Below are positions 33,195-43,072 of a stretch of 64,000 nt of DNA, piece by piece; position 1 is the stretch's first letter, and each line of letters begins with the position of its first letter. Position numbers and translations under genes: made by a program. The stretch covers positions 7,675,302 through 7,739,301 of the forward strand of contig NW_020954548.1 of NCBI RefSeq assembly GCF_900497805.2. Direction: 5' to 3'. This DNA is from Vombatus ursinus. Its lineage: Eukaryota > Chordata > Mammalia > Diprotodontia > Vombatidae. The notes below the pieces were generated by a model. That model had not been told where the DNA came from. It did no database searches and worked only from the letters and a program-made list of their open reading frames with translations.

Positions 33195-33665
33195 ATGTTG
33201 TACATCATCTCAAGTCACCCAAGTCCACAACCTTGGAGTCGACTTCAAGTCTTCTTTCTCCCTTCTCTCCCACATCCAATCAGTCACCAAGTCTTGTCAA
33301 GTTTACCTCCTCAATATCTTTTATATACTTTCCCTTCTCACTTCTCATAGGCCATCACCCTAGATAAGGCTGCTTTCACCTTTCACCTGAACTATTGCAA
33401 AATTTTGTTTTCTTGCTTTGGGACTTACCCCTTTGGAAAACATCTTCCCCATACAATAGTTGCCAAAGAGATATTTCTAAAGCACAGGTCTGACCATGAT
33501 ACTCTTTACTCAAGAAGCTTCATTGGTACTCTATGGCTTCTAAGATAAAGTGCAAACTCTTCTATTTGGCTTTTTAAACCATTCACAATATGGTTCTAGG
33601 CTCTCTTTCCAGATTGTTATCACTCCCCCTCATGCACTGTATGTTCCAGCCAGAAGCCTTTGTGA
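33195..33665 (+). mobile_element. L2 LINE, ORF2 C-terminus and start of 3' UTR
   Basis: ACAACCTTGGAGTCGACTTC, CCACATCCAATCAGTCACCA, ACCTGAACTATTGCAAAATT, AAAGCACAGGTCTGACCATG, and TAAGATAAAGTGCAAACTCT match the end of L2 ORF2. Frames broken. Confidence 0.75.
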
Positions 33666-33824
33666 TAACCCAACGTGACAAGGGAGCTCCCACATAATGG
33701 AGCAATATTGGGAAATATCACTTGGTTGCAAAAGGTTTGAATGCGTTGGGATTAGGGGATGAGATAAAGGCCAATCGTTCAGCAGCACGTGACGTAAGAA
33801 TGGCATGTATATCATTGTCATTAA

Positions 33825-34095
33825 ACAAATATTTTCTGAACTAGGTGTTTAGCATTCTGATAGTGCTGAGAACCCCAAATGAGTGTCAGGACACTAGGGC
33901 TCCAAATTTGGTCCTTCTATTTGTTAAGTGTGTTACCTTTGATCAGTCATTCAAGACTTCAAAGCCTCAGTTTCCCCTTTTGTCAAATGAAGATAACAAT
34001 AGCTAAGTTCTAGGATTGTAGCTGAGGATTCAATGAAGTACACTTTGAAAACTGTGATGCAGTATAAAAATATGAAGTTCTCATTATAGTTAATA
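33825..34095 (+). mobile_element. L2 scrap and MIR relic
   Basis: A short minus L2 tail (33825-33885) and a plus MIR (33885-34095) with CCTCAGTTTCCCCTTTTGTC and GATTCAATGAAGTACACTTT. Confidence 0.5.
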
Positions 34096-34159
34096 TATAT
34101 GTGTGTGGATGTGTATATACATATATGGAATAGATATAAGGTGACATTGTGAGATATGA

Positions 34160-34400
34160 GAAGACATTTCCCATCCCTTGGCAGTGGTGAGAAGTCCACA
34201 AGCGTACACTGCAGATATTTTCGGACTTTTTTTAACCAATGTATTGATCAGTTATGCTGATTTTTTTCTCTTTTTTTAAAATCTTTGTCTTTGAAAAATA
34301 TTATTTGTATAAAGAATGACTCTCTGGCAAGAAGGAGGGAAACTGGAAAAAAAAATCCAGATTTTACTAAAACAAATAACATCAATAAAAATTTATTTAT
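34160..34400 (+). mobile_element. LINE (L1-like) 3' UTR end
   Basis: ACATTTCCCATCCCTTGGCA, ACTGCAGATATTTTCGGACT, AATGACTCTCTGGCAAGAAG and ATCAATAAAAATTTATTTAT with an A/T-rich end. I recall this ending from marsupial L1 copies. Confidence 0.6.
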
Positions 34401-34510
34401 TTTTTTAAAAAGTATAAGGAACCATCCCAGTCCTCATGTCCTCTAAATACTAATCTAGTGTATTTTCCATGAAGCCACACTATCTCTGCCACTTCCCCAA
34501 AATAAAGAGC

Positions 34511-34707
34511 TTTGTAGTAGTATAAATTCTCTGTCCCACACTGGGCTACCTTGGTAGGTAAAAGCCCAGATTCTCAATTGGAAATCAATCATTCAAAAAG
34601 CATTTATTAAGCACTTACTGTATGCACTGTTTTAAGTACTGGACTAAATGATGTACAAAGAAAGGTACAATCATGGTCCCTGCCCACCACGGACTTCTAG
34701 AGTCATC
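34511..34707. repeat. Local duplication, copy A
   Basis: Matches 37369-37559 in the same orientation at about 80% by eye. The first 75 bases (TCTGTCCCACACTGGGCTAC, TAAAAGCCCAGATTCTCAAT) are not L2. The rest is a minus L2 tail. Because homology runs past the L2 end, the pair reflects duplication rather than two L2 insertions. Confidence 0.65.
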
Positions 34708-34888
34708 GAGTCCAACCTGTTCTTCATTGTTGCCCTCTCCAGCAAAATTAGGATATCCTAATCCCTCCCAAGATTCAGGAGCTGTCCTAAACTATCTAAA
34801 GTGGGGGACCCAGGAGCCCTGAGTTCTTTGGCTTTGTACTCTCCCTCCAGCCTCGCCTTTGGAAACCACTTCTTAGAGAATCACAGCA

Positions 34889-35189
34889 CAATTATCCTTT
34901 CCACATCGCAACTTTCCCCATTGTGATTTTGATATATCGCAAGTCAGCATAAGAAATTAAATGGGGATTTGGAGGAAGTTTTGTGGAAGCTGCAGATGAC
35001 ATTTAAAGGCCAGCAGATGACACAGAGCCTATGACCAAATACTTAACCCAAATTTTACAGTAAGGTGCTGTAAACACCACATAAAAAAAGAAAAAATTCA
35101 GACTTCTTCTCTGGTACAAAGCGAGGGCCAAAAAATTTACCTGGATTTTCCAGATTGACCCTAAGCCTGTGATGTGGAAGGGATAAGTG
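34889..35189 (-). mobile_element. Tc1/mariner-type MITE, copy 1
   Basis: 301 bp with terminal inverted repeats CAATTATCCTTTCCACATC and GATGTGGAAGGGATAAGTG. A TA follows the right end, while the left flank reads CA. The body (AAGTCAGCATAAGAAATTAA, CAGCAGATGACACAGAGCCT) is the inverted counterpart of 45856-46186. No transposase. TA target choice points to Tc1/mariner (Tigger-like). Confidence 0.8.
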
Positions 35190-35194
35190 TATTT

Positions 35195-35345
35195 CTTTAG
35201 AAAGCTAGGAAGGATCTCCAATCCAATTCCTTCATTTTGCAAGATGAAGGCACAGAGAAGGGAAGGAACTTGTCAGATGTCACACAGCTAGTAAAGAGCT
35301 CAACTGCAATTAAAACCCAAATCCTCTAATTCCAAATTTAGGACT
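35195..35345 (-). mobile_element. MIR SINE, minus strand
   Basis: TTCATTTTGCAAGATGAAGG, TGTCACACAGCTAGTAAAGA and AATCCTCTAATTCCAAATTT. Confidence 0.65.
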
Positions 35346-35399
35346 AATTTATTGGCTAATGTATAATGAACAGTTAATAAATACTTGTTTAAAGATTGA

Positions 35400-35714
35400 T
35401 TGTCTTTTCAGCTGAATCCTACGATTACAATCTTACCTGAAACACCTCAACAGAGAAAGGAGCAAGAGATAGCTCATTTTTTTGTGTTAGAATTTTAACT
35501 TTTCTCACAACTGCTCTAAAATATGTTGTATTTTTCTCTGCAGCTCCAGCAAATCAGTGACTCCCCTAGAAAGAGGAAGAACAAAAGCTGAGCATATTTA
35601 TGACAAACAGTTGTTTTTGTTTTCACGTCTTCAGTTTTTCTTATCTGTCCCCGGGGTTGGATTTCAACCACCAGACTGAGTAACATTTGGCACTCTAGAG
35701 GAAGACATTTATCC
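35400..35714. other. Unassigned sequence
   Basis: Nothing recognised. Confidence 0.3.
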
Positions 35715-35935
35715 AAGGATCTTCAAGTGCTTTGCAAACAATTAATCATTCCCACAACACCCCTGAGAGGTTACATATTGTTCTCCCATTGTTCCAGATG
35801 AGGAAACTGAGGTTATGCGAACAGTCGGAGAGGCCACACAGCAAGCAAAGCCCACAGCTACGAAAGGACCTGGAATTCTAGGCTTTCTCTCCTCTGACGT
35901 TCTTCTCACTTCCTTGCTATGCTCCTCCTCCAAAT
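35715..35935 (-). mobile_element. MIR SINE, long subtype, minus strand
   Basis: TTCAAGTGCTTTGCAAACAA, CCAGATGAGGAAACTGAGGT and AGAGGCCACACAGCAAGCAA. Confidence 0.65.
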
Positions 35936-36054
35936 AAACCACACACTGCTTGAGAAACCGGGAAGAAGTACTTCCATTTACCCTAATAAGAGGCATGGAA
36001 AATCTGCCAGCCAACTAGACTACTTATCAGCCCCTCCATCATGGGCTGGAAGAT

Positions 36055-36560
36055 GTCTGGCCTCTATGTTTTTGCTTATACTGTACCTTACTCCTGATAC
36101 ACCTTCACCTATCCATGAAATGTTAATCTTTCTTTAAAATAGAGTTCAAGGTGTTTCTATATATTACTAACAAAGCCCAGCAGCAAGAGATGGAAAGAGA
36201 AATTCCATTTAAAATTACTGCAGACATTATAAAATATTTGGGAGTCTACCCGCCAAAACAAAACCAGGAACTATATGAACACTATTACAAAACACTTTTC
36301 ACACAAATAAAGTCAGATCTAAATAATTGGAAAAATATCAGTTGCTCATGGGTAAGCCAGGCTAATATAATAAAAATGACAATTCTACCTAAATTAATTT
36401 ACTTATTCAGCACCATGCCAATCAAACTACCAAAACAAATATTTTATAGAGCTAGAAAAAAACAATAAAATACAGTTCAAATGCCAGCTCTTTTGTGAAG
36501 GCTTCCCTTATCCTGCCCATCTACCCTAATTCCCCAAGGACTTCTCCCATTTAAACTTAA
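36055..36560 (+). mobile_element. L2 LINE 3' end interrupted by an L1 fragment
   Basis: TTTTTGCTTATACTGTACCT and TCTTTCTTTAAAATAGAGTT before the insert, ATGCCAGCTCTTTTGTGAAG and GCTTCCCTTATCC after it, together an L2 3' region. Confidence 0.6.
36150..36465 (+). mobile_element. L1 ORF2 internal fragment with target duplication
   Basis: A 105-codon frame (36151-36468) encodes the L1 reverse-transcriptase C-terminal region: IKYLGVYPPKQNQELYEHYY, LNNWKNISCSWV and KMTILPKLIYLFSTMPIKLP (compare human L1 [20 protein letters not shown]). It is flanked by TAAAATAGAGTTCAA (36135-36149) and TAAAATACAGTTCAA (36466-36480), a 15-bp target duplication with one difference. The insert ends in the A-rich GCTAGAAAAAAACAATAAAA. 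It is therefore a discrete insertion of a piece of L1 RNA that stopped inside ORF2, with no 3' UTR. Confidence 0.9.
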
Positions 36561-37121
36561 TAAACACTTTGTTTACACCTATCCTGTGCACTCAATATGA
36601 TCTCCCATTTTTGTCAGCACCAAATACTGACCTCGGGGATATTCTCCAACCTTTTGGAGGAACTTTAGCACACTGCCCTGAGACTTCCTCTTCACCTCAT
36701 ACCCTGCTGTCATCTTCAGAGATGTCAATCCTACCTCTAGATACCCTTGTACTAGAAAGGACAGAACAAAAATTACCAAAAGGGAATTGAAATCTTGGAC
36801 AAAGAAAGATATACGAAGAGAAGACCTAGCTACCCTTGTTCAAGCCAATAGACCCAGAAGCATGTCATTCCATGGTGATTTCTGGGTCATTGTAAGGCTT
36901 ATATCATGGAGAAAAACAGATACTAAAGGAACGGCAAAGAGCAAATGTCCTGATTTTCCCAAAAAAAAAGAAAAAACAAGGAAAAGAATGCAATCTACAA
37001 ATTACTGGCTGAAGAATTTGACTTTCAATCCTTTTGTGAGGGTGGTTGGAATTGATTAAAGCAATCAATCAATAATTCAATTAATCACCTCAGCCACTTG
37101 AAGTGACTGACAATCAAATGT
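36561..37121. other. Unassigned sequence
   Basis: No repeat recognised. A 90-codon plus frame (36787-37059) lacks known motifs. Confidence 0.3.
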
Positions 37122-37368
37122 TGTTACTTGGTCATTTTTCATTCCTGCCCAAATTTTTGTGACTCTATTTGGGGTTTTCTTGGCAAAGATACTGGAGTGT
37201 TTGTCATTTCCTTCTCCAGCTCATTTTACAGATGAGGAAGCTGAGGCAAATAAGGTTAAGTGACTTGCCCAGGGTCACATAGCTAGTAAGCATCTGAGGC
37301 CAGATTTGAACTCAGGAAGATGAGTGAGTCTTCCTGACTCCACACCCAGCACTCTATCCACTGAACAA
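37122..37368 (-). mobile_element. Mar1-type SINE, minus strand
   Basis: Starts with the RTE-type tail in reverse (TTTTGTGACTCTATTTGGGG, TTTTCTTGGCAAAGATACTG). It continues TCATTTTACAGATGAGGAAG, GGTCACATAGCTAGTAAGCA and CACTCTATCCACTGAACAA. Confidence 0.92.
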
Positions 37369-37559
37369 TTTGTAGTGTGAATCTTCTGTCCCACATTGGG
37401 CTACCTTGGTGTGTAAAAGCCCAGATTCTAAATTGAAAATCAGTTTTTCAATAAGCATTTATTAAGTATTTACTATATGCACTATGCTAAGCACTGGGCT
37501 AAGTGAAATACAAATAAAAGTCCTTCCTTCAAGGGATCTCTGAAGTCATCTAGGGCAAA
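37369..37559. repeat. Local duplication, copy B
   Basis: Partner of 34511-34707. The left edge coincides with the head end of the minus Mar1 SINE. Confidence 0.65.
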
Positions 37560-37589
37560 CGATTGGACTGAATCAATCAAAGGCATTAA

Positions 37590-37925
37590 ACTAGGAAATC
37601 AGGTAGATGTCCATCAATTGGGGAATAACTAAACAAATTGTGGTATGTGAAGAAACAACTAATATAATGAATTACGACTTGCATGGAAAACCCTACATGA
37701 ACTGATGCAGATAGAAGTAAGCAGAGTCAAGAAAACAATGTAGGTGATGATTAGAGAAATTAAACAAAGCATAATAACCACAAAACAATTTTTAAAATGA
37801 ATGCTATACAATTATAAAGAATAAGCTTGGCCCCAGAGAAGAGATAGGAGATGATACCTCCCTTTGTTACGTAGGGAGCCCACAGGCATGGAAAATTGCA
37901 TAATATTTCAGATTTTTAAAAAGTC
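37590..37925 (+). mobile_element. L1 LINE 3' UTR fragment
   Basis: GATGTCCATCAATTGGGGAA, AAATTGTGGTATGTGAAGAA, CATGAACTGATGCAGATAGA and AAGCTTGGCCCCAGAGAAGA. Homologous to 1128-1560. Confidence 0.85.
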
Positions 37926-37986
37926 ATTTATTCATTTTACTAATTTTTTTTTCTGAAAAAAAAAATCTTTGTTAAAAGGCACTCTG

Positions 37987-38264
37987 CCCTGGCCTTGAAG
38001 TAAGGAGCACTTGAGTTCAAATCTGGCCTCAGACACATGACTTACTAGCTGTGTGACCATAGGCAAGTCACCAAACCCTGATTGCCTCACCAAAAAGTGA
38101 AAAAAAAAAAAAAAAAGGAGGGGGGCAGCTAGGTGGATAGAGCTCTGGCCTTGGAGTCGGGAGGACCTGAGTTCAAATCCAGCCTCAGACACTTGACACT
38201 ATTTCTGTGACCCTGGGCAAGTCACTTAACCCTGATTGCCTCAGAAAAAAAAAAATGGAAACAC
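37987..38264 (+). mobile_element. Two WSINE1-like SINEs in tandem
   Basis: The first copy lacks its extreme head (CTGGCCTTGAAGTAAGGAGC) and ends in a long A-run near 38099-38116. The second (from GGGGGCAGCTAGGTGGATAG) begins straight after that run and ends in an A-tail at about 38256. One target duplication, TTAAAAGGCACTCTG, encloses both (37972-37986 and 38265-38279). Confidence 0.9.
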
Positions 38265-38489
38265 TTAAAAGGCACTCTGGGCTGAGCCATACTCAACCAA
38301 TCCTCTGGTAGTTCATATACTACACCACAACTAAATAAGACACCTACAGGCCATTCAAGGGTTAACAAAAGGAGATTTACTTAGCAGGAGAAGGATATTC
38401 CATAAGGAATGCAATGAGGACACTCAGTTGAGCAAAATTCCCTTGCCTCAGTTGCACATTGTGGTCTACAGCCAAGCATCCAAGCATGA

Positions 38490-38660
38490 CTGGAATGGTT
38501 TGTCATTTAATTCTCCAGCTCATTTTACAGATGAGGAAACTGAGGCAAACAGGGTGAAGTGACTTGCCCAGGGTCACACAGCTAGGAAGTGTCCAAGATC
38601 AGATTTGAACTCAGGTTTTCCTGACTCCAGAGTCAGTGCTCTATTCACTGTGTCACCTAG
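38490..38660 (-). mobile_element. Mar1-type SINE, minus strand, tail truncated
   Basis: CAGCTCATTTTACAGATGAG, CAGGGTCACACAGCTAGGAA and CTATTCACTGTGTCACCTAG. The RTE-type end is largely missing. Confidence 0.85.
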
Positions 38661-38939
38661 TTTGCTAACCTACTATATGCTGCTCCAGTTCAGGCTCTAA
38701 TTGCCATTCCCCTAGGCCAACAATTCTTATATCTTTTTTTTTTTCTCATGGCATATTATCCTTTGCCAGATGGCAGGACAGTATGGAAGAGTCAGGAGAC
38801 TCACCCATGGACATTTGACCACAAGTGTAAGTTCTATATAATTCTCAGCACACTGGGCAAGAATTCCTAGCACACACACCCTTTGAGAATGACTGACCTC
38901 AACTATTATCCTTTTCATCCACTCAAAGCTTTTCATTTC
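38661..38939. other. Unassigned sequence
   Basis: Nothing recognised. Confidence 0.3.
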
Positions 38940-39243
38940 CTTTTAACTACAGGAAAAAAAAATATAAACTCTCAACCCTGGCACACAAAGCTTCCTTCCC
39001 AGCTTTATTTCATCTATCATACTTCATGTACTGTGTCCCAGCCTAACGACACTACCAGGCAGTGCCTCTGTCACTTCTGGGCATTTCTAAAGGTTGCCCT
39101 CCATTCGTAGTATATATACCCTACATACCTCTAGTTGTTAAAAGCCTTCTCTCTGTTCAAGGCCCAGTTCAGTGCCCTTCCTCTGTTAAGCCTTCTCTGA
39201 TTCTCTCCACCTCAATCCCCTCAAATGCAAAGTGAAAGTGATT

Positions 39244-39296
<53 letters not shown>

Positions 39297-39470
39297 GTCT
39301 AGATCTCTTTCTTCTCTATCAAAGGCATGATTTATATTTATCATTTATATCTGTATATGTCTAGTCCCACACAATTATATACTCCTCAAACTACGCTGTT
39401 TACTAGTAATTGATACAAGGTTCTGCACATAGCAGGTGCTTAATATGTTTGTTTAATTGAATTGAATCAT
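38940..39470 (+). mobile_element. L2 LINE 3' end with (CT)n
   Basis: TAAACTCTCAACCCTGGCAC, AGGCCCAGTTCAGTGCCCTT, GTTAAGCCTTCTCTGATTCT and CATAGCAGGTGCTTAATATG, with a TTAATTGAATTGAATC tail. A (CT)n tract at 39247-39292 interrupts it. Confidence 0.75.
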
Positions 39471-39489
39471 TGTGTATTATAGTTTTTTG

Positions 39490-39960
39490 GTATCTTATTA
39501 TCCTACTAGACTATAGTTTAGAAGGACAACAGTAACAGAAATCCTGTCTTGTGTCACTCCTAGTGTCTCATATATGGTTCTGTAAATAGTGAGTTCTTCA
39601 TTTAAAATGAAGGGAAATTACCTTTGTGAAGCAACTGGGGATTTGCTTGGGTGACTGTTGTCAAATCTGTCCTCTGAAGCCTCTCAGTTGCTACGTCTTC
39701 TCGATCAAACTCCCATAACTTCTCTTATATCTGACTCTTCCACAATCACATGTCACAACCTTATTTCAGCCCCTAATCACCTTTTACTGGGACTATTTCA
39801 AAAGCTTCTGAGTTAGACTACTGGCTTCTAGAGGTTTGGGGAGAAGAGAGTATTCTCTCTGCAGGTCCTTGTAGGAGGATAATGATGGCAATAACAGGGC
39901 AAAATGAACCGAATCAAAGTGAAGCCTTACAAACTAGGACAAGAATGGTCCACAAGTTTC
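39490..39960 (+). mobile_element. Probable L2 relics, weak
   Basis: AGACTATAGTTTAGAAGGAC resembles an L2 tail. CTAATCACCTTTTACTGGGA, followed by CTATTTCAAAAGCTTCTGAG, resembles late L2 ORF2. The rest is unassigned. Confidence 0.35.
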
Positions 39961-39974
39961 AGAATCCATTCAAT

Positions 39975-40300
39975 ATCATCCAATACATATTATTAAATGT
40001 TTATTATATGCCAAGCTCTGTGCTAAGTACTGGGGATACAACTAATAAATAATCTTTTTGTTTTGTTTTTTGCTAGGCTATGGGGTTAAGTGACTTGCCC
40101 AGAGTCACACAGCTAGTAAGTGTTATGAGTCTGAGGTTGGATATGAACTCTGGTCTTCCTAACTCCAGTGCTGGTACTCTATCCACTGCACCACCTAGCT
40201 GCCCCATAAATAATCATTTTTTAAAAAAGACAATTCCTGCCTTCAAGGCGCTTACATCTAATGAGGGAGACGATATACAAAAGAAGTCAAGAAAGGGGGA
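39975..40300 (-). mobile_element. L2 LINE 3' end, minus strand, split by SINE
   Basis: TATGCCAAGCTCTGTGCTAA and TACTGGGGATACAACTAATA before, and TCCTGCCTTCAAGGCGCTTA after the nested SINE. Confidence 0.8.
40055..40205 (-). mobile_element. WSINE1-like SINE nested in L2
   Basis: T-rich start, GGTTAAGTGACTTGCCCAGA, CACACAGCTAGTAAGTGTTA, CCACCTAGCTGCCCC. Exact 10-bp target duplication ATAAATAATC (40045-40054, 40206-40215). Confidence 0.95.
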
Positions 40301-40837
40301 GGGAGACAAGGGGGTATCTTGTTTCATGGAGTTGAAACTAGGCAGAGCAGCAGACGCAGAGTGGAGTGAGTCAAAAAGTCCAGTTTCTACCCTCTATAAA
40401 AGAATCTAAGTTATTAACTCATTTGACATAGAGAATTTAAATCTGGAGGTTCCAAGCTTTCTTCCTTCAAATGTAACCATGTAGTCTTTCATGTGTGAAG
40501 ATGATATTCCTGACCTATCATCAGAAAGGCATGGAGCACTTATAATTGTTTTTATTTCAAGGGATGGGTTTGCATGGTTAAACAAATAGTCTAGACATGA
40601 TCTTCTGATTCCTATTTTGGCCAAGGTAAGTATTTGTGAGCCAGCTGACCAGGCTGAAAGGTACAGTCTGGGGCCATGGAGCAAAGTGTGAAGACTGAAC
40701 TTGCAACCTGGGCCTCATTACTACCATGTTCCAAAAGAGCCAGCTAAGTAATCACTTGATAACACTCAGATCTCTATGCTTCCCTCACCTGATCTGGCAA
40801 CCTTGAACAAGGTATGCGTCTACTCAGTATCCCATAG
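40301..40837. other. Unassigned sequence
   Basis: Nothing recognised. A 92-codon minus frame (40406-40684) has no motif. Confidence 0.3.
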
Positions 40838-41020
40838 AATTCCAAGTTGAGAGGGATGTTAAAGATCAACTAGTCCATTTCCCTCATTTTAAAAATGAGG
40901 AGAATAAGGACCAGGAAAATAACTTGATTTACTTGTCCTAAGTCACATAGCTAATAAACAGAGTCAAAATTCGAACACAGGTCCTGTAATTCTAACTCCT
41001 CTGTTATTACCACTACCCAG
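40838..41020 (-). mobile_element. MIR-family SINE, minus strand
   Basis: AAGATCAACTAGTCCATTTC, AAGTCACATAGCTAATAAAC and CTCTGTTATTACCACTACCC. Confidence 0.65.
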
Positions 41021-41261
41021 CAGCTCTCCATCTCTAAAATGAGGAATTTAATTCTTAACTCTTATCTGTAAAACAGGTCTCCTAGAGGACATCAGGGGAA
41101 AGATTTGAGGTGTGCTGTATACTACAGAAGAACCCCCTTATAACACTGATGTTAAAAGTCTGGCCAAAAAAACCTATGTTACAGACAAAACATCCTACCC
41201 CAGGCTTTTATTGCACATAGATTTGGAAGAATATGACTTGGCCAGCAGAATATCTATCCGA

Positions 41262-41506
41262 CAGAGGCAGCTAGGTGGTGCAGCAGATAGAGTGCCTGGT
41301 CTGTAGTCAGAAAGACCTGAGTTCTAATCCAGCTTCAGACACTTACTAGCTATGTTACCCTGGGCAAAGTCACTTAACCTTGTTAGCCTCAGTTTCCTCA
41401 CCTGTAAAGTGAGTTGGAAAAGGAAATGGCAAACCATTCCAGTATCTTTGCCAAGAAAACCCCAACTAGGGTCATGAAGAATCAGCCACAACTCCACAAT
41501 AATAAT
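41262..41506 (+). mobile_element. Mar1-type SINE with target duplication
   Basis: GGCAGCTAGGTGGTGCAGCA through GTGAGTTGGAAAAGGAAATG to the RTE-type end AGGGTCATGAAGAATCAGCC. Target duplication ATATCTATCCGA (41250-41261) against ATATCTATCTGA (41507-41518). Confidence 0.93.
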
Positions 41507-41524
41507 ATATCTATCTGAATAGAG

Positions 41525-41960
41525 AGAGTCAGTATAGCAGAATCAGGCATGACTTTCAACTTCCAGGTCAGAAAGAGCCATGTTCAAGTCTCTAACCCTG
41601 AGCAAACCGTAACTTCTTAGTGCCCTATTTGACTCTTAATTACTATAAGTTGTGGAGAAGGTACCAGTCTGCGCTGATAGAGGGAGTTTCTTGAACCAAT
41701 GAAATAATTGCTCAAGTCTCTATCCCCTGTTACTCTATAAGAGTGCTAAGGTGGGCGACCAGATACTGGACAGAGGGCCAACCTTGGAGTCAGGAAAACA
41801 TGGAGTCAAATTCTGCCTCTGATACCTACTACCTGTATGACCATGTCCTATTGCCCAAGCAAGTCCATAAGACTATATATTGCAGACTGGCTGAACGTCT
41901 ACCTCAGTAGGGGAGTTTCTGGATGAGGAATTCAACATATTGATGAAATCACAGGCGTGG
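41525..41960 (+). mobile_element. Two tandem CORE-SINEs with an unusual 3' domain
   Basis: Copies at about 41525-41710 and 41755-41960. Both have a MIR-like front (GAATCAGGCATGACTTTCAA; GAGTCAGGAAAACATGGAGT). Both then carry a non-MIR 3' part: ACTATAAGTTGTGGAGAAGG...GATAGAGGGAGTTTCTTGAA in one and CAGTAGGGGAGTTTCTGGAT...GATGAAATCACAGG in the other. Confidence 0.6.
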
Positions 41961-42059
41961 ACAAAGTAATAGTTGAATGAATGTTTTAACATGATATGTT
42001 CTAATAAGTCACCATGGCATTACATTCAGCATGCAAATTCATCGTTTTACTAGTACTGA

Positions 42060-42850
42060 ATACTCATTCTGGATTAGTCAGTCAGTCAATAAACATTTAT
42101 TAAGTGTCTACTACATGCCAGCTAGGTGGCACAGGGGATAGAATGCCAGCTCTGCTCTTTCTGAGTTCAAATCTTGCCTCAGCCACTTACTAACTGTGTG
42201 ACCCTGAGCATGTGATTTAACCCTGTTTTAGTCTGTCATCTATAAAATGAGCCAGAGAAGGAAATGACCAACCACTCCAGTATCTTTGCCAAGAAACCCT
42301 AAATGGGGTCACAAAGAATCAAATATGACTGAAACAACTCAACAACAAAATGTGCTAGGCACTGTGATAAGCACTAGGGATATGAAAAGAAACAAAGCTA
42401 GTCCTTGCCCTCAGGGAGCTTACAATCTAATGGGGAGGACAAGCAGCAAATATATACAAACAAGCTATATGTAAGGTAGATAAGATATAATTTAGAAACC
42501 ACTGGAGTTAAGAGGGGGTGTCAAAGACTGCCTGCAGAAAATGGGATTTTAGTTGAGACTTAAATAAGCCAGGGAAGTCAGTAAGCAGAGATCAGAAGGG
42601 AAAACATTTGGGGCATGAGAGACCACCAAAGAACATGCCTGGTGTCAAAACATGGAGTGTCCTGTTCGTGGAATGGCCAAGAGGCCAATGTCATTGGATT
42701 GAAAAGTATGGGGTGCGGAGTAAGATGTAAGAAGAGTGGAAAGGGAGGAAAGAGCTAGGTTATGAAGGACTTTGAATGCTAAACAAGATTTTGTATTTGA
42801 TCCTGGAAGCTAAAAGGAGTCGCTGGAGTTTACTGACTAGGGGCAGGGAT
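42060..42850 (-). mobile_element. L2 LINE 3' UTR, minus strand, with nested Mar1 SINE
   Basis: CAGTCAGTCAATAAACATTT tail, SINE insert, then GCACTGTGATAAGCACTAGG, CCTCAGGGAGCTTACAATCT, GGAGTGTCCTGTTCGTGGAA, TTATGAAGGACTTTGAATGC. Same region as 15595-16150. Confidence 0.85.
42121..42350 (+). mobile_element. Mar1-type SINE nested in L2
   Basis: GCTAGGTGGCACAGGGGATA to AATGGGGTCACAAAGAATCA and AACAACTCAACAACAAAA. It interrupts the L2 phrase TACTACATGCCA / TGTGCTAGGCACTG. Confidence 0.9.
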
Positions 42851-42877
42851 TAGCATGCTTTACTCTCTGTATGTTAT

Positions 42878-43072
42878 AGTGTGGTATAGTGGTGAAAACA
42901 ATAGACTTGGAATCAGAAGATCTGGGTTCAAATCCACCCTTTGTGACTTGGTTGCTCTGTGCACCTTCCAAGTCATCTTACCATTCTGGGCTTCCATCTC
43001 TTGCTCTGTAAGGTGAGGGAAGTGGGCTGGATCACCTTGGAAGACCTTCCCAGCACTGATTCTAAAATCATG
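42878..43072 (+). mobile_element. MIR-family SINE
   Basis: TGTGGTATAGTGGTGAAAAC, GATCTGGGTTCAAATCCACC and GAGGGAAGTGGGCTGGATCA. Confidence 0.8.
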
